The notes: generated from the sequence alone by a model not told the origin. Counted from the stretch's first letter, positions 44,636-53,734 are shown. The stretch is DNA of 64,000 nucleotides from Pedobacter frigiditerrae (GCF_004331645.1 NZ_SJSK01000002.1:1138639-1202638), one strand, 5' to 3'. Made by a program: numbers and translations.

Positions 44636-45735
44636 AACACCAGATTGCTTTAGTCGGCGGGCAGATTCTGCCTATTTTTTTAGGGGTGAAGGAATTTGAG
44701 CCTGATGTGGTTCATTTGGTTGTAACCAAAGAATCGGGTGATAAGCTTTCTTATCTGTTGCACTCGCTGGAAGGTTACCGAGTCAAGGAGTATTTTTGCG
44801 GGGCTTATGATGTATCAGGTATTACTGAAATTTGCAGGGGAATAATTGCGGGCTGCACGGCAGAAGATGGAATAACTTTTAACCTCACCGGGGGAACCAA
44901 GTTAATGCTGATTGCTGCGCAGGCGGTTCTGATTGAACATGGTCTTAAGGGTTTTTATTTAAATATCGGCAATATGTTGACGGAGATTCCCTCCTACACG
45001 CAGCGGAAGCTACAGTATCAAACAGCGACGAATGATTTTTTTAAGTTAAGCGGGCACGGGATAGCTTCTTTTCGGGTACTGGATGATTACAGTGCGGAAG
45101 ATTTGGAAGTGGCCGGGGCAATTCAAACCTACTCTGGTGAGAGTAAGGAATACAGTTTGATAACGGCGCACTTTCGCGAAAATGTGAAAAGCATGAAAAA
45201 GAGTGGCCGGGAGGTTTTAGCAAACGGCATTTGCTGCGAATGGTCTCCTGGAAATCTAATTATTACCCTTAAGGACGGTAAAATAAGGGAATTTAATTCA
45301 CCCCTGGTAAAAGAGCTGTTTTTTTTCGGCGGTTGGTGGGAGCTTTTGGTGGGCACTGCGATTGTCGGCTGGGATGCTACCCAGGAAATTTTGATGCAGA
45401 TTGTTTTGCCTTTCAGGGCGGATATCAAACAGCCTAAAAATGAAATTGATATTTTGATAAACCGGAACAATAAGCTGATTTTTGTGGAATGTAAATCGGG
45501 GATCGTCTCGCAGGCTGATATCAATAAAATTAAATCGGTGCGGGATACTTTTGGAGGTAACGCGTCGAAGAGTATTCTGGTGAGCCAGCATCAGCCGAAG
45601 ACGACTTTAATGGAAAAATGTAAAGAGCTTGGGATCGGGGTATTTTATTTGATTGGAGAAGACGGGAAGAGCGTGAAGACGTTTGAGGAATTGATTGAGG
45701 ATTTGCGCAAACTGGATGGTCAGCTGGGGATTTAG
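44632..45735 (+). CDS. Card1/Can2-like CARF plus PD-(D/E)XK nuclease
   Basis: 367 residues. The CARF part occupies about 1-150 and carries 'ITFNLTGGTKLMLIAAQAVL' (NLTGGTK at about 84-90). A linker leads to a C-terminal PD-(D/E)XK nuclease: a glutamate in 'FFGGWWELLVG', aspartate in 'KNEIDILINRNN' (about 270-276) and the E-x-K pair in 'LIFVECKSG' (about 284-289). This matches Card1/Can2 (DUF1887), which cut nucleic acid when a cyclic oligoadenylate binds. Here no CRISPR array, cas10 or other synthase is in the window, and the operon partners are a helicase and a PLD protein. Last gene of the operon. Confidence 0.88.
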   Translation: MKHQIALVGGQILPIFLGVKEFEPDVVHLVVTKESGDKLSYLLHSLEGYRVKEYFCGAYDVSGITEICRGIIAGCTAEDGITFNLTGGTKLMLIAAQAVLIEHGLKGFYLNIGNMLTEIPSYTQRKLQYQTATNDFFKLSGHGIASFRVLDDYSAEDLEVAGAIQTYSGESKEYSLITAHFRENVKSMKKSGREVLANGICCEWSPGNLIITLKDGKIREFNSPLVKELFFFGGWWELLVGTAIVGWDATQEILMQIVLPFRADIKQPKNEIDILINRNNKLIFVECKSGIVSQADINKIKSVRDTFGGNASKSILVSQHQPKTTLMEKCKELGIGVFYLIGEDGKSVKTFEELIEDLRKLDGQLGI

Positions 45736-45869
45736 TTATGTATTGGGGGTTATCCTAAAAGTGGCCACTTCTTTTTATTCAAAGTAAACAAAGTGCGCAT
45801 TTGGACATAATACTGTTTTATTTAAAGATTAAACTAAGGTAGCGCAAAAACTACAAGGTCTTTAGCAAA

Positions 45870-46412
45870 TCAATCACCTAAGGCTTGCATAAAAAAAATT
45901 AGATGTTTTCCTGCTACAAACAGATTCTGGTAATCAGATATAAGTAAATTCCTCAACCTGCTGTGTCCCTCGACTAATTGATAGGGCTGGTGAAGCTCGG
46001 CACTTGTTGGCGCTTTTCCTATTACACTTGAAGTATCTAATATAATGGGTGGTACCCGCCAAGTCCCATATTGTTCCCAATAGAGCTCATCTTCCTCCAA
46101 AGCGCAAACAGAATTAAATTCATCTTCAATTCCGGTAATTGAATTCTCAAATGCGTCTATCGCTTTCACACCCTGAAGCTGTTCAACTGTCCATTCTTGT
46201 AATTCAAATTTAACAGTTGTATAGTCCATCCAAGCGTAATTCTTTATCATCCATTCATTATCATGATGCATGTATATCCATTGCTCCAGTACAGCTTCTG
46301 GAATATGTTGATAAATGCCTGTAGCATACACACGATTAGCGTAAACAGAAAAATTTTCGACATCAATAAGATTTCCGTTTGGAGATAGTTCCCTCCAGCT
46401 ATTACCAATCAT
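45870..46412 (-). CDS. hypothetical protein with ParB/sulfiredoxin-like C-terminus
   Basis: 180 residues. The C-terminal part 'PPIILDTSSVIGKAPTSAELHQPYQLVEGHSRLRNLL' resembles the ParB/Srx fold core (a strand, then x-L-V-E-G-H-x-R-L, a variant of the ParB GxxR box that binds and hydrolyses CTP or ATP). The N-terminal 110 residues are acidic and tryptophan-rich and not recognised. Third gene (last transcribed) of the - strand trio with the HEPN and nuclease genes, 42 bp after the HEPN gene. Could be a regulatory or nucleotide-hydrolysing partner; inference. Confidence 0.6.
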   Translation of the reverse strand: MIGNSWRELSPNGNLIDVENFSVYANRVYATGIYQHIPEAVLEQWIYMHHDNEWMIKNYAWMDYTTVKFELQEWTVEQLQGVKAIDAFENSITGIEDEFNSVCALEEDELYWEQYGTWRVPPIILDTSSVIGKAPTSAELHQPYQLVEGHSRLRNLLISDYQNLFVAGKHLIFFMQALGD

Positions 46413-46454
46413 AAGAGATAGATATTTAATATACTATATTTAACAAAAATAGCT

Positions 46455-48062
46455 TTATTTCGATTCTTCTTTGTTCGTTGCATCGTTTAAAAACAATTTA
46501 TTCAACACGTTTAACGTCCATAGTGATTTAACCAAAATATTAGCAGCTACATCACGGTAGTTTTCTGTGGTCAACCCAAAATATTCCATTGCTTTTTTGC
46601 AATTCTTGTTCGATTCACTAAATTTATGTGCAATCATACCAGATCGAAGATTTTGCAGATGCCTTATAAAAATAAACATATCAGGTATATCCTCTACCCG
46701 CTCTTTAATAAAACGCTCAAACTTTGCAATTCCTTTCTCATTTTCAATTTTGGGAAGATTCTTTATTAGCATCTCCTCATTCAAACTATCAATAGTGAAC
46801 TTTACCACTATAAGCATTTGATCGCAAAATGCAATTATGCTGTTATCCGCTGGCAAATGCAACCCATTAAACAAATGCACATCTGCGCCTGATGGCTCCT
46901 TATAGAAGTGCCAGCCAAATCTGTCGAACCATTTTTTATTAAATGATTTATATTCCTGTTTGAACCTAACATCAATTGCATCAGACTTTCTGGCCCAATT
47001 ACCTTGGATCATGGTATCATAATAAGACCCACTCATGCCCATGCCAGGCTGTGGAGCAATATTATGATGCTTCCAATGTAACTGTTCCTTTTGTGGCAAC
47101 ATTCGTAAATCATTCAGGAATACCATAACGTAACCATCATTATTGTTATCCATTTTTAAGCTAAAAGCTCCACAGGATATTCCAAAACCATCAACACTAT
47201 ATTTCTCCGGGTTATTGTAATATTTGCTCAGCACGTCCTTTTTGAAGAACACCTGTACAAAAAACTGATGTTCTTCAGAATCACAGGAGACTAATGCCTC
47301 TTGTCCTGTATCCTCATCATAACCGATCACGAATTGCTCATATTGGTAATCAAGGTCGTACCAAGTCTTTTCTGATTTAGTAGGGTCATACTTTATTATC
47401 AGTTTTCCTCTAATCCAACTTTGAATTTCTGTCGAGCCAAAAGATACCCTTATCAGATGGTTATAATTATGCCAATCACTTATTTTGTCAACGTCCTGCA
47501 ATTCAACTCCAAATTCCTTAAGTGGTACGTCTCCAATAGCCATAAAATCGAAACAAATGGCCAAGTGCATCCTTCTAACGGCAATATATTCCATCAAAAA
47601 TTTCTGCTTAATTCTGACATTATCAGAGGTAATTACTATCACTTCTTCCTTATCCCCAAGGTCATCATGAAAATAGTACTTTCTTTCCTGTTTAGAAGTG
47701 CCATTTTCATAGAGTTTAAAATAATTTACAAATTCTTCAGAAACATCAATGTATCTTTCCTCCGGGAAATACTTAGAATAAAGAAACGGTTCAAGACCTT
47801 CTTTATCAAATGATGAATAGCGGGTAACCTCCCCGTCAGGCAAGTAAAATGTGCTTACACTGGGTCTGCCCTCACTGCCCTTCCAAATTCCTATATCTCG
47901 ATTTTTTAAATGTTCGTTTAGGTAAGCATCGGTTATGAGATAACAAAATACACCTCCTGAATATTTATCGCCATCCCTGAAAATATCAATCCAGCCCGCC
48001 TTTGTAAATTTGCTATTGATATCTTTTTGTGCACCCTCAAGTAAAAAAACAGTCTTTTCCAT
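46455..48062 (-). CDS. ApeA-like HEPN-domain protein
   Basis: 535 residues. The N-terminal 350 residues are rich in beta structure and resemble the ApeA N-terminal domain ('DIGIWKGSEGRPSVSTFYLPDGEV', 'FGSTEIQSWIRGKLIIKYDPTKSEKTWYDLDYQYEQF', 'WARKSDAIDVRF'). The C-terminal 150 residues are helical and contain R-S-G-M-I-A-H (about 477-483), a HEPN R-x5-H variant of the usual R-x4-6-H RNase motif. ApeA-type proteins give abortive anti-phage immunity by cutting RNA. Here the gene lies 18 bp after a nuclease gene in an apparent operon, whereas known ApeA acts alone. Confidence 0.78.
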   Translation of the reverse strand: MEKTVFLLEGAQKDINSKFTKAGWIDIFRDGDKYSGGVFCYLITDAYLNEHLKNRDIGIWKGSEGRPSVSTFYLPDGEVTRYSSFDKEGLEPFLYSKYFPEERYIDVSEEFVNYFKLYENGTSKQERKYYFHDDLGDKEEVIVITSDNVRIKQKFLMEYIAVRRMHLAICFDFMAIGDVPLKEFGVELQDVDKISDWHNYNHLIRVSFGSTEIQSWIRGKLIIKYDPTKSEKTWYDLDYQYEQFVIGYDEDTGQEALVSCDSEEHQFFVQVFFKKDVLSKYYNNPEKYSVDGFGISCGAFSLKMDNNNDGYVMVFLNDLRMLPQKEQLHWKHHNIAPQPGMGMSGSYYDTMIQGNWARKSDAIDVRFKQEYKSFNKKWFDRFGWHFYKEPSGADVHLFNGLHLPADNSIIAFCDQMLIVVKFTIDSLNEEMLIKNLPKIENEKGIAKFERFIKERVEDIPDMFIFIRHLQNLRSGMIAHKFSESNKNCKKAMEYFGLTTENYRDVAANILVKSLWTLNVLNKLFLNDATNKEESK

Positions 48063-48080
48063 ATAATAACTAGTTTACTG

Positions 48081-50339
48081 TTAATGATAAAAATATCTGA
48101 AATTATTCGGCCATTGATAGGTTGGTTCATGTGTTAAATAACCTATTATCTCTGGTTTATTTATCCATTTTGAAACACCATGCTTCAAATATTTTACAGC
48201 CTTATCTAATTTATTATGCGAATCAACAGTACACGAAATTATGATCTTATCTGGCTTAATCGTTGAAGCAAGTGTCAGGAGGTTATCTAAGCTTTTATTC
48301 GATGATTCAAAAAACAATGGGCTGCTGTGTTTACATTCTCCAATATATAGCTTGCCATTTACCATACTGACCACATCTAAATCTGTTTTAGGTTTACCAG
48401 CTTTATGATCTTCATAAACATCAATCTGGGGAAGATATTCAAAATTGCCAGCTCGGGACCGATTGTATAAATATAATAGCGTGTTTATTGCGGTAAGATT
48501 TCCATCAGGAACAAATACTCCTTTCTCGCTTTTCATCCCATAATTATTTTTTACTAGGTGATTTAGCTTATATGATATTGGTGTTTCAATGGTGAAATAG
48601 TTTTCATTGGAACATCCCTTGCAAATTGTCATATTTGTTATTTCTGCTAAAGAATACCATATTTTAGAAGAACACTTTTTACATTTTGAATTGTACCCTA
48701 TAAGAAAAACCTTATTCTCAGCCAATCCCTGGAGTGTGCTTTTAAGACCTAGTTTAAGGTTATCAACATTTATGCGAGTTTCTGGATGTTCCCCAAACTG
48801 AATCCCTTGTTGAACCATCAACGCATAACATCTCTCATAGAGTTCATCGAAGGTAATTGTATCTCCTTCGACTTTAGCGTTGTTCGTTAGTTCCAGAAAT
48901 AAATCATTCCAAAATTTATCGTGTAAGAAATCCTCAATTAAAAGGAAACTATTCTCAAATAAACCAAGAAATTGCAAAAGCCTATTACTCCCGTCATTAT
49001 ATGCACAATCTGAATATATCCGCTGGTCTCTTTTATTTATTATTCGAGGAGATGTTACTACCTGTTCAACATTTTTAAAGAAGTCGACATTATTAAAGTC
49101 TAAAATTGCCTTTTCATGGATGGTTTCATCCACAAGAGCAACTAATCTTCTAGATTTGTCAATTCTCCCGGCACCCCTAAAGAAATATTCTGCCTTTGTA
49201 TTAGTAGGAAATCTTCTATTGTTTCGCTTGCCCTTGCTAATTTCACTAACATCAATTTCGATTGCATATTGCTGTGTGTTGCTGTAAAAGTCTTTATGGA
49301 AACTCAATACTGGAAGGTTTATAAAATATTCAGTTGAAGAATTAACTTGAATGGCTTGCCTTTCCTTTGATTTTAAATCACTCCGACCACTTTCATCCAT
49401 TATATCAAAAGGAAATTGAAAAGGTTGGGTTATAACAAATTTACTATGGACGGTATAATCTTGAAGTTTTGCTCTAATAATTTCAGTTTCTTCACCACTA
49501 AGAGAAAAACTAACTATGTCGATTCTGTTTTCATTTCCTGAATGATCAAATAAAGTTTGTTTGAACCATTCAGTTTTAATGAGTTCTTCAAGTTGTTCAA
49601 CTGTAATGAAAAGACTTGCCAAAATTTGATAACCAATTTCAAAGCATTTTTTATTCCAGTGATAAATTAATTCTTGAAAGCAATTATTTTTATCAGCAAT
49701 TACAAGTTCGAACGCTCTGAAAACACTGCCCTGAGGACGTAAAATCAATGGAGAAATATTGACCGTTGACAAATAGGAGTAATTTGTAACACGTTGTTCA
49801 TGTAATAGCTTGTCAAGGTTTCCAATATTGTCTTTACTAATTGTAACTAACTGATGTTTACCTAATAAGTTATCTTCAAAGAAGTGAGATTCATCAAGTA
49901 AATAATTAAATTGATAATATTCCTTTAGTGGGCTATCCCAATCCCATATAGATGATGCTTTAAAAAAGGTATGAGGATCTCTCAGAATGGGTAAAAGATA
50001 TTTTGAATTAACCCCTTTAAAATTGTTTCTTTCCTCTTTTAAGCTCAATAGTTCAATCGGATTAAATTTGAGTTCATCAATTATCCCCAATACAAAATCC
50101 AAGCTGATATTTTCTCCATAGTAAATGTAATCAGGGTCAAACCTGCCCATGAAGTTCTTCCATTCATCAGATATCGAATTGCCAGAAGTAGGAATTATTG
50201 GATTATAACGACCTCCCCAAAGTCTCATACATCTGATCATTAACTCTGTCAATTCTGAGGAAGCTATAGTTTCATCAACCAGGAATAAGATTTTTAGGTT
50301 CCTAGCTTTTGATATTGTTTCGTACGAAGTATCGCGCAT
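48081..50339 (-). CDS. large protein with zinc ribbon and restriction-like nuclease C-terminus
   Basis: 752 residues. Residues 15-100 ('KILFLVDETIASSELTELMIRCMRLWGGRYNPIIP') may be a Rossmann-like sensor or GT-type fold. A four-cysteine zinc ribbon lies at about 550-575 (C-K-K-C ... C-K-G-C). The C-terminal 110 residues form a restriction-endonuclease fold: D-L-D at about 652 and G-E-C-K-H in 'MVNGKLYIGECKHSS' at about 665, i.e. D-x(n)-E-x-K. First gene of the - strand trio; 18 bp before the HEPN gene. I do not recognise the whole architecture. Confidence 0.75.
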   Translation of the reverse strand: MRDTSYETISKARNLKILFLVDETIASSELTELMIRCMRLWGGRYNPIIPTSGNSISDEWKNFMGRFDPDYIYYGENISLDFVLGIIDELKFNPIELLSLKEERNNFKGVNSKYLLPILRDPHTFFKASSIWDWDSPLKEYYQFNYLLDESHFFEDNLLGKHQLVTISKDNIGNLDKLLHEQRVTNYSYLSTVNISPLILRPQGSVFRAFELVIADKNNCFQELIYHWNKKCFEIGYQILASLFITVEQLEELIKTEWFKQTLFDHSGNENRIDIVSFSLSGEETEIIRAKLQDYTVHSKFVITQPFQFPFDIMDESGRSDLKSKERQAIQVNSSTEYFINLPVLSFHKDFYSNTQQYAIEIDVSEISKGKRNNRRFPTNTKAEYFFRGAGRIDKSRRLVALVDETIHEKAILDFNNVDFFKNVEQVVTSPRIINKRDQRIYSDCAYNDGSNRLLQFLGLFENSFLLIEDFLHDKFWNDLFLELTNNAKVEGDTITFDELYERCYALMVQQGIQFGEHPETRINVDNLKLGLKSTLQGLAENKVFLIGYNSKCKKCSSKIWYSLAEITNMTICKGCSNENYFTIETPISYKLNHLVKNNYGMKSEKGVFVPDGNLTAINTLLYLYNRSRAGNFEYLPQIDVYEDHKAGKPKTDLDVVSMVNGKLYIGECKHSSPLFFESSNKSLDNLLTLASTIKPDKIIISCTVDSHNKLDKAVKYLKHGVSKWINKPEIIGYLTHEPTYQWPNNFRYFYH

Positions 50340-50534
50340 TTATAGATTTATTTTACTAAGGTACAATAAATCACAATCTTAGCTAAATCGTTATCAAGCA
50401 ATCTTTAATCGGCCAATTTTGTCAGGATTTGAAATATTTTAAGGCATTTATGGATTATCCAAACCTTCTTAGCTTTATTTTTTAAATCTAAAGAAACTAG
50501 ATACTGAAGATTATATGATAACAACAAGTGTACA

Positions 50535-51563
50535 TCAAGCCTCTGCCCCATTTTTGCGTTGCCCATAATTATGATAAAACTTTTTGAGCTGTCGTTTATA
50601 ATCAGTCCAGATCACTTCAGATTTGGGTTGAAGTTTTTTTGTCAATGGATGCAACAAATATGGGAGTCCATTGCCCTTTGGATTTTTTACATTTTCTTCA
50701 AAAGTAGAGCCGGAAAGCAGATCAATCCTTAACAAATCGAGCAGAAAATTTATTGATCGTAATGTTTGATAGATGACTACAGATGGTAGACAGTCCAAAG
50801 TGTAGTTGGATTCCTTATCATACCCTGCGACTATATTTTTAAAATGCTTCATCGTTTCTGCCGATGCTGCAAATATTAGGGAAAGTTGATTAGACTTCTG
50901 GTTTTTTGTTATACCTATCCGACGCGAGTCCCGCCTCCTGTGGATCAACTGTGACCGATGCCACTCCAAGTTTATGCGGATTTTATTATCAATTTCCCTG
51001 ATCCCATCCGCCGATTTTAGTGTATCCTTATAGGCAGCCCTTGCTTTGTTCGCCAGCGATTTCCAGTCCAAGGTCTTATCCTTGTTTGCCTCGAACATAT
51101 ATGAGATAAAATGTCCCAGATAATCAAATACCGAGCACAGATGGAAAAATATACTGTCGACTATTGAGCTCAATTCATAACTATACCTATAGATCGTTGG
51201 ATGTGATTCCAAAATACCATCGTAAGGTTCTTTGTTCAGGTCAACAATCGTCTTATTATTTAGACCTTCTACCAAGAGCTCATATTGGTGAAATACCGCA
51301 AAAATCCTGTAGATCAGATTTTCTTGCAAAGGGAACATCTTGGTTGAAGTATTCCTATCAAGGCGATGATCATCATAAACGTTCATAATCGCCTCTATCC
51401 CGATATTGGTAATCCGAATTAGTTCGGCAATGGTCTTAAGGTCACCTTTTTGATCAGGTATATTAATAAAATTGTAGGTAGAGCTCATGTATCGGGTTTC
51501 TAGTTTTTTATTGAAGTTAAAATACGCAAGATTCCTATAACTTCCCATACGTTTGCTAATCAC
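50535..51563 (-). CDS. HEPN-like helical protein
   Basis: 342 residues; the ATGs at 51548 and 51488 (MSSTYNFINIPDQKG) are alternative starts. All-helical by pattern. The middle has 'SIVDSIFFHLCSVFDYLGHFISYMFEANKD', and later 'NLEWHRSQLIHRRRDSR' contains R-S-Q-L-I-H, an R-x4-H motif expected of a HEPN ribonuclease, in a very basic setting. No partner antitoxin (nucleotidyltransferase) adjoins. The Cthe_2314-type HEPN family is a possible relation. Tentative toxin or RNase. Confidence 0.55.
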   Translation of the reverse strand: MISKRMGSYRNLAYFNFNKKLETRYMSSTYNFINIPDQKGDLKTIAELIRITNIGIEAIMNVYDDHRLDRNTSTKMFPLQENLIYRIFAVFHQYELLVEGLNNKTIVDLNKEPYDGILESHPTIYRYSYELSSIVDSIFFHLCSVFDYLGHFISYMFEANKDKTLDWKSLANKARAAYKDTLKSADGIREIDNKIRINLEWHRSQLIHRRRDSRRIGITKNQKSNQLSLIFAASAETMKHFKNIVAGYDKESNYTLDCLPSVVIYQTLRSINFLLDLLRIDLLSGSTFEENVKNPKGNGLPYLLHPLTKKLQPKSEVIWTDYKRQLKKFYHNYGQRKNGAEA

Positions 51564-51655
51564 TTATTGCCCGCAAGGGCCGCCCGATATTTTGGACATA
51601 GCAAAGCACTAAGAAGAACATATCCTTAGTGCCCTTAAATTGCTATTTGACGCTC

Positions 51656-52720
51656 CTAATTCAATGCATTCACGCCCACCTTAGCAAAATCATTGCATAA
51701 ATCAAACGTAGCTTGCGCCCTGCCCAATGCATTACCTGTCATAATAGATTTAAACTTTGTTTCGGTATCCTTATAGCTTTTCACATTCTGAAAATAACCC
51801 GTAACTGCATTGTAAGCGCCAAACAAACTACCTTTTGTAGCTTCCATCTGTTGGGTCGGACTTGTGGCGGAATACTCTAAAACCTTGTCTACCATATTAG
51901 TAAATACACTAGAAAATTCATCCTGCTTTCCTGTCTGAAGATTCTGCAGCGTTTCCTTGTTTGGAGCCATTGCCATTTGAACCAGTTTTTTAACCTGCTT
52001 GTATGTAATCTTTACTTTTGACCATTGGTTAAAAACACTTTCCATTTCTTTAGCTAATAAATTGGTTATACCTAATAGTTTATGTGCTTCTTTTAACCGA
52101 TCGTGTGCGCTTGCGGTGTGGCGTATCTTGATTGCGTTGCTCTGATTTCTCAAAGCTGCATTAAGGGTATTTTGGCAACAAATCCTAATCGGGGTAAATG
52201 ATGCCGTTATGCTTCCGAAGCCATCGTGCGAAGTGGTCAGAAACAAAAACTGTTCTATTAAATCATTCTTTCCCACCTTGATGTATTCGGGCAGTTTTGC
52301 CGTTATAAAAATACGTTCCCCCTTTCCCAATGCTCCCGCTGTTTCATATTTAATCCCATCTTTCCCGCCTACAATGCTATCAAAAAATGAAAATGCATCT
52401 ACGTTCTGTACAACGTGATAATCCCTGCCAACTACGCCCAAAACCTCGTCTGTATCTGTTCTAACCGTTGCATAATGGTTAGGTACATCTACACGCCATT
52501 CCATTACAATATCGTTGTCCTCGGTTTCGGGCGTGGTATCGTCCCCATAGGTAAACAGCTTGCGTTTTTCTACGGTGTAATCCAGTCCTGCGTGTTTTAT
52601 CGCTTCTGCACTTGTGGGGTAATTTTCTATGATTCTGCCCAATCCGTGCCAAGCTTTTTCTTTGACCGAAAAAAAGCTGTGCTTTTCGGTCTTGCTGTTA
52701 TAATTTAGGTTGTGTGCCAT
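51656..52720 (-). CDS. DUF932 (phage/plasmid-like TIGR03299) protein
   Basis: I choose the ATG at 52720 (MAHNLNYNSKTEKHSFFSVKE), giving 354 residues; the 21 extra upstream codons run into the previous gene. 'AWHGLGRII', 'HAGLDYTVEKRKLF', 'VLGVVGRDYHVVQNVDAFSFFD' and 'FTPIRICCQNTLNAALR' are the DUF932 signatures. Members are encoded on plasmids and conjugative elements; function unknown. It overlaps the 68-residue gene upstream by 23 bp and closes a compact four-gene set (53685-51656). Confidence 0.9.
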   Translation of the reverse strand: MAHNLNYNSKTEKHSFFSVKEKAWHGLGRIIENYPTSAEAIKHAGLDYTVEKRKLFTYGDDTTPETEDNDIVMEWRVDVPNHYATVRTDTDEVLGVVGRDYHVVQNVDAFSFFDSIVGGKDGIKYETAGALGKGERIFITAKLPEYIKVGKNDLIEQFLFLTTSHDGFGSITASFTPIRICCQNTLNAALRNQSNAIKIRHTASAHDRLKEAHKLLGITNLLAKEMESVFNQWSKVKITYKQVKKLVQMAMAPNKETLQNLQTGKQDEFSSVFTNMVDKVLEYSATSPTQQMEATKGSLFGAYNAVTGYFQNVKSYKDTETKFKSIMTGNALGRAQATFDLCNDFAKVGVNALN

Positions 52721-52904
52721 AATGAATGTTTTTAGGGTTTCTAACTCTTGACAATAAAATTTCAGTTTCCAGAACATTAACATTAGCGGTATCGCTAAGG
52801 CTCAATTTCGACTGTGTTTCTATTTCATTTACAATATCTGATAACTGGGTATGGTCGGCATGGACTGCCACGCGAACCATAATAAACAGGGTTTCGTACT
52901 TCAT
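52698..52904 (-). CDS. small hypothetical protein of the DUF932 cluster
   Basis: 68 residues (MKYETLFIMVRVAVHADHTQ ...). It starts at an ATGA overlap with the 44-residue gene (52901-53035) and its 3' end overlaps the DUF932 start, so three consecutive genes are translationally linked. No recognised domain; the hydrophobic strand plus 'LSDIVNEIETQSKLSLSDT' suggests a small alpha/beta protein. Confidence 0.65.
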   Translation of the reverse strand: MKYETLFIMVRVAVHADHTQLSDIVNEIETQSKLSLSDTANVNVLETEILLSRVRNPKNIHYGTQPKL

Positions 52905-53035
52905 CTTTTTTGGGTATGTTGTTTTTTGAACTTGTCCAACTGTTGGTAAAATGCTTTCGGGTTTTCCTCCTGGAATTCCAACCCGTAGCCAGTCCAGTAC
53001 AACTGGTCTAAGAATTCTATAAATGCCTCAAACAT
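52901..53035 (-). CDS. 44-residue small protein, first of the ATGA-coupled pair
   Basis: The ATG at 53035 opens 44 codons (MFEAFIEFLDQLYWTGYGLE ..., ending THTQKR-type basic residues) closing with TGA that overlaps the next ATG (ATGA at 52901-52904). The overlap and amphipathic aromatic N-terminus support a real gene, often skipped by gene finders because of size. Similar tiny proteins sit next to DUF932 genes on Bacteroidota elements by position; function unknown. Confidence 0.6.
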   Translation of the reverse strand: MFEAFIEFLDQLYWTGYGLEFQEENPKAFYQQLDKFKKQHTQKR

Positions 53036-53097
53036 AATTTTTAGGATTATTGGAATAATTACAAACGCCCCACCCAAAAGGCAGGGCGTTGAATTGC

Positions 53098-53685
53098 TTA
53101 TTTAACAGGAATAAAGATTTCGCCCTCGATTTCTGCCAACTTATCAACGCAAAGCGTATTGACCATTTTAGCCACCGCATTAATGATAAAAGGGTTTTTG
53201 GTCGTAAATTCCCTGCCCTTGTCATCTTCAATGGTCAATTCACAACCTTGAAAATGCGTACTGTCGGTTTCCTCTGCATCATCTTTTTGTGCCACCTCAA
53301 AGGCTTCCAATGTCCCGATTGTTTCCAAAAGCTTGCCTCTTTGATTGATGCGGCGGTTCAAATCCAAAGCCAATTTTATGGTAGCTTCTAAATTCATTGC
53401 AGGTTTTTCCTCCTTTAACTGCTCCTTGATTTCCATTTTGGTAGGTTCGGCTTTTGATGCTTCGGCAACCACCGCAACCGCTTTTGCTGTTTCCTTTGGC
53501 TGTTCTTCGGCTTTAAATGCTGTAGCTTTTAGCGTTTCCGTTTCTGCCTTTGGTTTTTCCTTGTCAGGGTCAACTTGATTGGCATTTTCCTTTAATGGTA
53601 CTGCCGGACGGATTGCCGATTTATCTGTTGATAGGTTTTTAACTGTTCCGTTTTGTTTTTCGCTCCCAATTACTGTTGTTTTCAT
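53098..53685 (-). CDS. hypothetical protein, low-complexity N-terminus
   Basis: 195 residues. Residues 1-95 are rich in K, E, A, P and T without sequence order expected of a fold. From about 95 on, 'NLEATIKLALDLNRRINQRGKLLETIGTLEAFEV' is a clear coiled helix and 'GCELTIEDDKGREFTTKNPFIINAVAKMVNTLCVDKLAEIEGEIFIPV' a small alpha/beta module. Composition fits a disordered-linker protein of a conjugative element. First gene of the DUF932 cluster. Confidence 0.7.
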   Translation of the reverse strand: MKTTVIGSEKQNGTVKNLSTDKSAIRPAVPLKENANQVDPDKEKPKAETETLKATAFKAEEQPKETAKAVAVVAEASKAEPTKMEIKEQLKEEKPAMNLEATIKLALDLNRRINQRGKLLETIGTLEAFEVAQKDDAEETDSTHFQGCELTIEDDKGREFTTKNPFIINAVAKMVNTLCVDKLAEIEGEIFIPVK

Positions 53686-53734
53686 GATTTCTGATTTTTA
53701 AATTTCTACTAATGATTATTTGAATGATTTGCCC

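Noticed and set aside
45736..45869. Terminator for the helicase/CARF operon
   Set aside because: No convincing stem followed by a T-run in the 134-bp spacer; converging transcripts may end by another means.
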